DNA of 64,000 bases from Strigamia acuminata (taxonomy: Eukaryota > Arthropoda > Chilopoda > Geophilomorpha > Linotaeniidae). The notes beneath the pieces were generated by a model, which saw nothing but the letters and a program-made list of their open reading frames with translations, did not search any database and was not told the origin of the DNA. Positions within the stretch are counted from its first letter, which is position 1; each line of letters opens with the position of its first letter. Location of the stretch: the NCBI GenBank assembly GCA_949358305.1, contig OX442314.1:40432581-40496580 (forward strand). Reading direction: 5' to 3'. Shown here piece after piece: positions 56,128-64,000 of this stretch. The position numbers and the translations under genes are program-made.

Positions 56128-56660
56128 ATAATCAACTTGATGATTGAGCGCCGGAATATGGATCCCATAGATTTCATCCGAGGTATAGCATACAACTTCA
56201 AACAATAATTGTAATTGTAATAAAGAAAACATTGTTTTTTTATATTTACTTGTTTTATTTTTCGGTTTTTGGTAATTTTTCGGTGTTGGATTTTTTTTTT
56301 TTGGATTTTTTTTTTTGGATTTTTTTTTTTTTTTTTTGTACCGTTTCATCGAAAATTTTGCTAAAACGGTACGTTTCCTCGAAAAAAAAACGGGATTCGA
56401 GGAAACGGGATTCGAGGAAATGACCCGACTTCGAAAAAAAATCCAGCATCAAACTGTATGAAGTGTTGGTTGCCTGAAAAAATTTTAGTAGGCAGTTTCT
56501 TATATACACACTCCCAGCTTCACACAATTCACACTATACGTTCTGGAAAAATCTAGCATCATACTGTATAAAGTGCTGTATGTGCTGGAATTTTGAAGTG
56601 TTTTAAGGAAACAAAACTTTAGTAAACAGTTCACTCAACTCGAGTATAACACTTGAAAAA
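56128..56660. repeat. T-rich tract and duplicated segments
   Basis: 56290-56340 is T-rich with GGA interruptions. ACGGGATTCGAGGAAA is repeated at about 56390. AAAATC(C/T)AGCATCA(A/T)ACTGTAT occurs at about 56440 and 56550. CGTTTCATCGAA-type motifs occur here and at 55710-55760. Confidence 0.5.
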
Positions 56661-56782
56661 CTCGGGCCGTGACAACATGATTGATTTTATTTCAACTTAA
56701 AATCCGCTTGTTGGAGTTCCAAATCCTGGATTTGTAAAGTACACATTTCCTTTTCATGTTGTCATTGTAATTGAATGGAATT

Positions 56783-57025
56783 TTATTCCAACTGTGTGAC
56801 AGCCGGTTCGAAGGCCTGTGCGACAACCCGTCTGACATCTCGTCTGACAGCCTGTTCCTGCCTATTAAATCTCCTTCGACCTCGATTATTAAATCGTCTC
56901 CGATAAATATTGTTCCGGCCGCCGTTGTTGGTGCCGTTCCGGCCGCCGTTGTTGGTGCCGTTCCAGCCGCCGTTGTTGGTGCCGTTCCAGCCGCCGTTGT
57001 TGAACATAGCCAAAATTTTTAACAA
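56783..57025 (-). repeat. 24-bp tandem repeat encoding Gly-Asn-rich peptide on the minus strand
   Basis: About four copies of GTTCCGGCCGCCGTTGTTGG (first 20 of 24 bases) lie at 56925-57005. The minus frame reads GGWNGTNNGG repeats followed by an Arg-rich stretch. It may be the end of an RGG-type ORF or a chance frame. Confidence 0.5.
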
Positions 57026-57033
57026 AAACTAAA

Positions 57034-57300
57034 TTATCTAACCAATCTGTCTGGACTGCTAGCTAAAAATGGAAATATTTTGTCTAAGAATAATCCACAT
57101 TCTGTTACTGTACAATTATCAATATTTTTTCTAACTATATACATATTTACAGCTATTTCTTCATTTTTTCTACCATACTTAATGACAGGTAGATAAATAA
57201 GATCTGTTCTATACAGCAGAATTTTTAACAAACTTTGTGGTTTTATGCATTTCTCCATATTTGAAGGATGATAATTTGCTCTTCCTTTTTTCTAACCCTC
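57034..57300 (-). pseudogene. YqaJ-type exonuclease fragment
   Basis: The minus strand encodes NYHPSNMEKCIKPQ, IKYGRKNEEIAVNMY and GLFLDKIFPFLASSPDRLV. The pattern YGxxNExxA...GLFxxxxxPFLxxSPDxLV is the core of YqaJ/lambda-exonuclease-like nucleases. Upstream a TAG interrupts the frame and the C-terminal catalytic half is absent. Confidence 0.65.
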
Positions 57301-57439
57301 TGGTTTCAACTTCAGTAGATTGAATTTCTTCTTTTGTTAGTTGAGGATAATTATAAATCTATTATAAATCTATTATAAATCCTTAAACCTAAATCCAAAA
57401 ACCATTTTGTCAAAATTTTGCCAACTGTACACCAATCTT

Positions 57440-58727
57440 CTAAAAAATAACCTGTCCTCAGGGGCTTCAAAACGCTATGCTTTGCTGTAATGAATAAATC
57501 CAATTATTCGTTTATAATTTTTCTAAAGTTTGGTGTAAATTCGAAAATAATTACCTGATCTCTAATAGTAATTGTTTTTACACGACCTAGTATTTCAGCA
57601 ACCATGTTTTCTATCATCTCGAATCCTTGTTTGATCGTTTTATTAAACTGGTCAATTAGGCCATTTTAATTTGAGAAATGATCAGATTGGCCTTTTTAAT
57701 TTGTGTAAACGATAATTCACCATTTCAAACTCGTTCAAGACGGTGTTTTTACTTCATCAACATCACCATATTCACATTTGAAATCTTTTTAAAAATACAT
57801 GTGCTCCCCAATGATAATTAGGACAACGGTTTTTGTCGCCTAGGCACTCTTTGTAATTCTTGATGTTCGACAAAGCAAAGTCTACATTGATGAAGAACTG
57901 TGACCATCTTTAAAATATTGAATAAACTTTGGCTTCATATCGTCATTTGGTTTACGAAAGCACAAAGCATCAGCACTATAAATTGAGTAATTGTGTAAAA
58001 AGTAGTTCGTGGTTTAAAAAAGTTATCCACGTTGTGAAAATTCAGGTTATTGTGGATTTGCTAACACCGAAGACTCTAAACTTAAAACAGAAAAACCCTG
58101 TTTTAAACGCAGTAATGTAAGAAAAAACATCTCTTCGGTAGTTCAAACCATCGGTAATCTCCTCTTGCACTTTGTTGCTTTAACTTTGGTTCTGCTGCCA
58201 TGCCTGTACCACGAACACAATGTTGTGTTCGTGCCAGTACGATTAAGTTTCAGCTTTATCTTGCAAATGTTCAAAGAAAGCTAAAAACATACTGGCACCA
58301 AAATCTCTTACACATTTTATTAAATGGCAATGTAATTGAAAGTTTGGTGTAAATTCGAAAATAATTATCTGATCTCCAATAGTAATTGTTTTCACACGAC
58401 CTAGTATTTCAGCAACCATGTTTTCCACATCTCGAATCCTTTTTACTCCATCAATATCACCATATTTACATTTGAAAATGTTTTTAAATACACGTGCTGC
58501 CCAATGATAATTAGGACAACGGTTTCTGTCGCCTAGACACACTTCGTAATTCTCGATGGTTCGACAAAGCAAATTCTACAATGATGAGCTTGGATAGCTG
58601 ATGAGGGACTGTGACCATCTTTAAAATATTGAATTAACTTTGGCTTCATATCGTCATTTGGGAACTGTAGCTTACTGTTTCTGTGGATAGTTTTAGGGCA
58701 AAGGCTTGCTGCCAATGCAAAAAACAA
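57440..58727 (-). pseudogene. Duplicated fragments of an unidentified transposon protein
   Basis: A segment of 300-350 bases is present at about 57530-57910 and again at 58330-58620, offset 814. The better copy (58572-58243) encodes YEVCLGDRNRCPNYHWAARV and GVKRIRDVENMVAEILGRV; the adjoining frame (58727-58533) has YFKDGHSPSSAIQAHH. The PNYHW and KDGHSPSSA motifs occur in animal transposon-encoded proteins found together with YqaJ domains. Neither copy is intact. Confidence 0.5.
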
Positions 58728-58802
58728 TTGCTTTGTTAAAGAGGTAAAAAATGAAAATTCACATTCACTGAGTAAATCAGTACCTTACTGGAGTACGGAA
58801 AA

Positions 58803-59387
58803 TCAGTTTGACTTTTTAACGTAAGGAGCCTTCGAAGTGGCGTGAGGCTTGCTCTCTGCCTGTGAATACGAGGCTCTCTGGTCCTGGTCAAAATAGCACC
58901 TTCCTCTCGATGGCGATCTTCGATGGCCTCGAGAAGTGGATGGGCGCGCCCAATAAGAACCATCGCGTGATGTTCGTTCGTATTTGGAGGCGTGCGACGA
59001 ACTTTTCTCCGCCCGTTTTGGGTCGCCTTTCTTCACAATGTATTGGAGGTGTAGTGGAAGGTCCCTCACAATAGTCTCGGCCCAATCAAGAACAGCTCTG
59101 CTGCGTTCTGAAGAGGAGTCAGAGGCCCGTGGCGTCTTGCTCTCATTCTTTCTCCTCTCGCTGGAGTCTGTAGAGGAAGGGGAGCGGTTGTATGGTTTCC
59201 GACGGCGTTTGCTTCCATCTTTACGATAATCTTTATCCTTACCTGAATAAGAATAATTCGCAGACTTATTTGACACTGATTTATTTCTCTTCATAGAAAT
59301 TAAATCAGTTTGTACTTTATCTTCTTGCCAAATGTCCAAAAGACACTTGATCTTCTCATCAGCCCACATTGTCCACTTGGCAGCCAT
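58803..59387 (-). CDS. SANT/MADF-like N-terminus with RS-rich tail
   Basis: The 194-residue intact frame starts MAAKWTMWADEKIKCLLDIW, the opening of a Myb/SANT-like or MADF DNA-binding helix (W..EKI..LL.IW), which is not completed. The rest is basic and serine-rich with RS-like runs (SKRRRKPYNRSPSS, RRSPSRGR). A donor-like CAG|GTAAGG lies in frame near 59245 (minus), so splicing could alter the middle. GC content is above the flanks. Function not assigned. Confidence 0.5.
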   Translation of the reverse strand: MAAKWTMWADEKIKCLLDIWQEDKVQTDLISMKRNKSVSNKSANYSYSGKDKDYRKDGSKRRRKPYNRSPSSTDSSERRKNESKTPRASDSSSERSRAVLDWAETIVRDLPLHLQYIVKKGDPKRAEKSSSHASKYERTSRDGSYWARPSTSRGHRRSPSRGRCYFDQDQRASYSQAESKPHATSKAPYVKKSN

Positions 59388-59444
59388 TCTTTATACTACA
59401 TTCCTTATCTTTTTAAATCTACAGGCAGAGGGTGCTTTGCATGG

Positions 59445-60025
59445 TAGATTGAAATGAAAATCCCGCTTTGATGCTCGTGAAAATCAGAGACTAAACGAGC
59501 AAATGTGCCACGCATTTAAATCGGCAAAAATCGAGCCCCAATTTTCACGAGCAAAACTCAAAAACAAAAAAAATTGAAACCAAATGGAAATAAACACGCT
59601 TTGATGCTCGTGAAAATCAGAGGCCCTTTTGACTGCGCAGAGAGACTAAACGAGCAAATGTGCCACGCATTTAAATCGGCAAAAATCGAGCCCAATTTTC
59701 ACGAGCAAAACTCAAAAAAAAATTTGAAATAAAACAAACTTGCAGACAAAAATCAGGATCTCGACTGCCAGTGTACAAAAACTAATGGGACAAAAGTGCC
59801 CAGAAACTGGAGACAAGGCGGCAGGGTCGAGGGCCAATTTTTACTCGCAAAACTCAAGTACAATTTGAAACAAAACAAACTTGCAAACAAAAATCAGGAT
59901 CTCGACCGCCAGTGTACAAAAACTAATGTGACTAATGGGACAAAAGTGCCCAAAAACTGGAGACAAGGCGGCAGGGTCGAGGGCCAATTTTTACTCGCAA
60001 AACTCAAGAAAAATTTGAAATAAAA
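59445..60025. repeat. Two adjacent tandem pairs (about 130 and 150 bp units)
   Basis: Unit A (GCTTTGATGCTCGTGAAAAT) is at about 59467 and 59598; unit B (CAAAAATCAGGATCTCGAC) at about 59747 and 59888, the second with a GACTAATGG duplication. Both units share AAATTT(G)AAA and CAATTTT(T)AC(T/G)(C/A)G(C/A)GCAAAACTCAA endings. Confidence 0.85.
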
Positions 60026-60999
60026 CACACATTAAAATGGCAGACTTACCTGGCAGGCAAAATGGCGAGGATGTACTCAAATGAGCTGATAAATGGGATG
60101 TTTTGGCGGCTTCCCGGCAACGCCCGCTCGGATAAACAATGCTAAACGTGTTGAAAACCTAAAAAATAAGAATAAGATTAGAAATCGAATACACTGACAA
60201 AAAATTGCAAAGATACGAACGAACGGATGGATGGATGGATGGACCGGATCGAGTGTTTCGGCAGTAGTTTCTCGGTGAAGCACCGAGGCAGAGATTTGAA
60301 ACAAAAAAAAAAAAAAAAAAATAATAATAATATAATAAAGCGATAAATAACTAAATCAAAAAGTATAAAAAAATACAAGTTTCTAAACAAGCATAAAAGC
60401 AAACAGTGGTGGGAAAAAAATCACCAAACACCTTTATTTGTCGAGATTAAATTTCGAGAAAAAATGTGAAATGTAAAAAATTCCATCAAAGCTTAAATTT
60501 AGCTGATACAAAAAAACACAAATGCTTTTTTTAGGAAAATAATATACCAACCAAACAACACAACGAAAGTATACGTTGACACGGTAAAACACATTGTTTG
60601 GGATTTTTAAATTACGGTATGTCAGCTATGTGTAGCTCAGCTCGGTTTAAAATGATAAAACAACTCCAGATGGCAAAGTGTGCCTTCAGAAAAGTGTGCC
60701 TAATCTTTACTCGGAAAAATTACGACACTCGAAATGACAAAAGGAAATAACCATGCTAATTGAAAGTGTGTTTGCTCGGCGGTGGATACGACGTTTGGAA
60801 TATTTCAATTACGGTAAAATCGGATATAAAATGTGCATCCGTCAGCGAGCGAGCGGATGGATGACGGAGCGAAAACGGGATGACGGAGCTGTCTGGGAGT
60901 CGAGCGTGGAGTCGAGAAGCAACGAGGGGAATAGATAAACAAACGGGATATTCGATGATATGATATTGACGAACCGAAAAGTGACGCTTTCGTTGCACG
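60026..60999. other. No gene recognised
   Basis: Contains (GGAT)4 at about 60224-60243 and an A-run at 60302-60321. Short frames are not supported. Confidence 0.4.
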
Positions 61000-61036
61000 C
61001 GTCAATCGTTGGTCCAGCCCAAACCAACGATTGACG
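61000..61036. repeat. Perfect 14-bp hairpin
   Basis: Arms CGTCAATCGTTGGT and ACCAACGATTGACG enclose CCAGCCCAA. Confidence 0.92.
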
Positions 61037-61063
61037 GTGCTTTTAGCGTCATGAAAGAAGGAA

Positions 61064-61106
61064 AAAACACTCGTTGTTGATGGGCCGAACCAACAACGAG
61101 TGTTTT
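61064..61106. repeat. Perfect 16-bp hairpin
   Basis: Arms AAAACACTCGTTGTTG and CAACAACGAGTGTTTT enclose an 11-nt loop. It lies 27 bases after the previous hairpin. Confidence 0.92.
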
Positions 61107-62548
61107 ATTATTCAATCTAATTTCTTTTCGGTTCCTCGTTCGAATCTCGGACGTTCCCGCTCGTCCTCGATCCAGTTTTCGTTTGTCTGCGAGCGTCGGA
61201 TCGCATACAGCATCAGGGAGCAAAATTAAATGCTACTCAAATGCGATATCGTTTGTAAAATCAAAACGCAAAAAAAAATATCGAATGGTAAATAAAACTC
61301 GAGTTCTATCGGCGAATTTGAGAAAAAAATTCGTGTCAAATTCGGTTAGGGTTAGGCGAATGCAAACGGAAACGCAAATGCAAATACAAACGTACCGGTA
61401 TATAAAAATTATGAAAAATTCAACCAAAACCCTAATTTGTCGTCATTTTTCTCCTTTAACCAACTTCGGCATTGTCAATAAAATGAAATTTGTCCTTACT
61501 TAAGTGAAGATATTTCGTGAGACGCCGTTTGTATCACCTGCTTTCGAGAGAGCACTCGTCAGCTGATTAAGAAGAAATGCGGGGTTTACATTTGACGGGA
61601 GGCATTTTCACGGGCGGGCAAACACGTGGTTAGTACCAATTCGTCGGACGAACTGCCCGACGAATGTGTAAAATGTATTATTATTTGTGCACATTAAACC
61701 TTATTATTGTCTACTCCCGCACACACGAATAAAATAAATTCAACGCAGTCAATATTCCTTTCTACCGGGGTTTACATCCGTCTGAGAATTAGAATAATTG
61801 TGATCTATCAAACTTGGATCTTCCCAACTTTGATGATACTTGAGGAAAACATCTTCAGACACTGAAAAAAAAAATTATAAGTTGAAGCAAAGGGTGTATG
61901 AGAAATAAAGAAAATATTTACTATTAATTTTGTGTCACTAGTTGATGTGTAAGGATTGAGGTCTTCATTTCTTTTAGGTCTGCCTTCAAAGCAATTACGC
62001 ATGTTTTACTTGATTCATCACCACTGTATCTGGCAACAGTTTTTTCCACTGATATGCTTAAAATTTGAGTGGCAAATTTTACTCGCATATCTTCCCTGCA
62101 CAAGTTAAATTGTGCAAAAGACGAGAAAAATTAATTTTAAAGTACTGCACATTTTTTTACTAACCTGATCTCCTAGCTTCTTGGGCTATTTCCTCCCAAG
62201 CTTTTATCTAGGATCTTCCTTGCAATAAATAAATGGTCTTAAACATACAATTTCTCCTCAAAAGAAGATGTCACAAGCAGCAGAGTCGTGTTTTCTGTGG
62301 GCGCCGCCATCTTGAAAAGCATGAATTGCTGCTTCAAAGTTAAAAATATTTAACAGGTGCTTTGTGCGCTAACTGGTGACGCGCTTTGGCAACGCGCTTG
62401 ACAATGCAGGTAGGGTTCACATGCAATGCATGAACACAAAGCACGAATCGTGCTTTAAAGCTGCTTTTCAGCAGACATGTGAACCCACCTTTAGACATTG
62501 AAAAAGTTTGCTATTGGTTTTGTGGCCATCACAAACAAGTGCAAGAAC
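61107..62548. other. No gene recognised
   Basis: AT-rich with small frames only. A palindrome-like GTCGGACGAACTGCCCGACGAA lies near 61640. Confidence 0.35.
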
Positions 62549-62817
62549 TCAAATATCCTGCAGTTCAAGTTCACAAACAGCACTCCATACCGTCGCCACT
62601 AACTCCTTTGCTTGAATATTTTTTATGGGATAATGCGCAAAAAGGCCACAACAAATTTGATGAAATTCCTCTTTTAAAATTTCATTTACAGCTTTCTTTG
62701 ATAGTCCGTTTGTCTTATCAAATCCCGCATCACGCCGACGTAGTGTTCTTTCTGAGGGAAGACTAATAAAATCAAAATTTCTCAATGATCTGTAAGTGTT
62801 TCTGGATTTGTGCATCA
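62549..62817 (-). pseudogene. P-element/THAP9-like N-terminal fragment
   Basis: The minus strand encodes LMHKSRNTYRSLRNFDFISL then PSERTLRRR. The S..(A/T)YR.LR....LPS..TL pattern is found in the N-terminal half of P/THAP9 transposases. It is fused to the BEL/Pao relic on its 5' side. Confidence 0.5.
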
Positions 62818-62977
62818 AGTAGGTCGAGAGTTGATCATAGTTTCGACCCCGCAAAGAGTTGTTGTCAATTCCTCAAAATTGAGCACCCTTCATCCCAATA
62901 TCTTCTTCAGACTCTTTGACCGAGCGGATTATTTTTTCCCAAAATCTGCCCCACCAAGCTGCTCTTTCCACGATACA
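62818..62977 (-). pseudogene. BEL/Pao integrase relic
   Basis: In shifting frames the minus strand reads ERAAWWGRFWEKIIRSVKE, LKKILG and NFEELTTTL...INSRPT. This is the ERxxWWGxFWExxxRxxK...E.xINSRP block of BEL/Pao integrases. A frameshift and a stop break it. Confidence 0.65.
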
Positions 62978-62988
62978 CTTTTATTCGA

Positions 62989-64000
62989 TCATTGGATTAT
63001 TGGACCGGGATACAATAGGAACTGCCGAAATTTTGTTGCCTTCCATCGGTCAACTTCTAGAAGATTTCTTGGCTTCCTAGCGAAATCTGATGCAGTATGT
63101 TTTCGAATTCTCAATAGTAATGCATTTATTTGATTAACTTGGTCATTAATAAAAGTTCTGTATGATAACTTGGTTCCTCGTATCCAAGTTACCATTAAAT
63201 TCTTCATCACCCCAAGACAAACGAGGTGCATGTAATCTAGTGGAAATGCATCAACCATATTTATTGGCAAGTCCTCCAGTGGGGAACGCCCCAATTTATG
63301 TTGATCTTACTCCACTGATCGATAAATGCAATTTGTTCGTAATGGTGCATCTATTTCTTCAAACACAATGCGCCTCTCATGGCAATTACCTTTAATTATG
63401 CATTTGTTGCAGCAATAATAACCAGTGTGTGATTTTGTGCGTGTTATGTTCGCTCTTGCTGGTGCATCACATACAAATCGTTTGATTGTTACAGGGATGT
63501 TTCTGTTTGGTGTGTGCAAGTCATCATTAATCAACGAATTAGCTTCTTCAATAAACGTTTCCAAGTAATCTTCCACTTGATCAGGCTTTCCTTTCCCACA
63601 AAAAGTCCCTATTTCAAATGGTGGAGTCGGAGAGTCTGTGATAAGTCCTAAAATAGGCCATAATTGTTGGTTTGAACTCTTTGCTATTGGCAAGCCGTCA
63701 ACATTAATTTCTAAATCTATTTTCTTAACATTTAAATTTTCAACAAAATGTTGGAGTTAATTGGTCATGTTGAAATGACAATATTTTCCTGGTGTCACAT
63801 CATTACTACTACTTGTTGTCTTCAAAAGCGTTCTCGCAAAACTTGGCAAATCTTGAAAACAGGAATGCTTTTTTAAACCTTTCAATAGGTAACCGATTGC
63901 ATTTTGAGCAACATTAAATTTGAATGCAAATTCACGTAAGAATGTGTCAATTTTGAATTCTTCATATGGGCTGGTGGATGCAGTTTGATGAATCATGAAC
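62989..64000 (-). pseudogene. CACTA/TNP2-like transposase, broken, extends beyond window
   Basis: Minus-strand frames read TFLREFAFKFNVAQNA (63996-63757), then after a shift GLPIAKSSNQQLWPILGLIT, CDAPARANITRTKSHTGYY and CNKC (63693-63310), an in-frame TAA at 63307, and FPLDYMHLVCLGVMKNLM (63294-62989). LPIxKSSNxxxWPIL, FxCDAPARAxI and LDYMHLVCLGVM blocks are known from animal TNP2-like transposases. One frameshift and one nonsense codon inactivate it. The N-terminus continues past the right edge. Confidence 0.7.

Noticed and set aside
56783-57025. Gly-Asn-rich silk- or RGG-like gene
   Set aside because: The repetitive part is a simple 24-bp tandem and the frame is short with no supported start context.

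Overview
This is eukaryotic nuclear DNA, most likely from an invertebrate animal and possibly an arthropod (an inference from the gene and transposon set). Supporting evidence: an animal-type RNA polymerase II RPB2 gene, host genes with short GT-AG introns (about 58-138 bp), AATAAA poly(A) signals, an AT-rich background with GC-rich host exons, and many metazoan-type transposons (Gypsy, Copia, BEL/Pao, hAT, P-like, MULE, CACTA-like). No CRISPR array, bacterial operon, rRNA gene or convincing functional tRNA gene is visible.

Layout. 1-10162: nearly complete Gypsy/Ty3 retrotransposon on the minus strand (Gag, then Pol through a probable -1 frameshift). It carries an extra intron-containing acidic gene on the opposite strand, between pol and the 3' LTR. 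10163-13427: P-element relic into which the Gypsy inserted, a 35-40 bp minisatellite and a gag-like fragment. 13428-18604: host genes, namely intact intronless RPB2, a C2H2/U1-type zinc-finger gene with one apparent frameshift, and a convergent Arg/Asp-rich exon. 19062-25182: Copia element with a 5-bp target duplication, split by a 1058-bp hAT-like element with its own 8-bp target duplication. 25.2-35.3 kb: mixed relics (P-like, hAT, a RING-like pseudogene), a cullin-5-like gene fragment, and repeat modules carrying a 16-bp palindrome. 35279-38188: MULE-type transposase with a C-terminal Ulp1-like protease, broken by two T-run indels. 38.4-47.5 kb: repeats and two orphan genes encoding paired CxxCxGxG motifs. 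48904-51248: four-exon host gene for an EndoG-like nuclease domain with a long N-terminal region rich in SUMO-interaction-like motifs; key catalytic residues look replaced. 51.6-54.8 kb: palindromic module again, a THAP-SAP gene and an ABT1/ESF2 gene fragment. 55.5-64 kb: MULE, YqaJ, P-like, BEL/Pao and CACTA-like fragments, one SANT/MADF-like RS-rich ORF, several tandem repeats and two adjacent perfect hairpins.

The genes do not form one pathway. The window is a transposon-dense interval with a few host genes. The observations I rate highest are the spliced antisense gene inside the Gypsy element (arranged like antisense genes driven from retroviral 3' LTRs), the SIM-rich apparent pseudo-nuclease, the repeated palindromic promoter-like module, which sits near host gene fragments, and the CxxCxGxG orphan family. 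Functions are inferred from motif recognition by eye; no database search or folding program was run.
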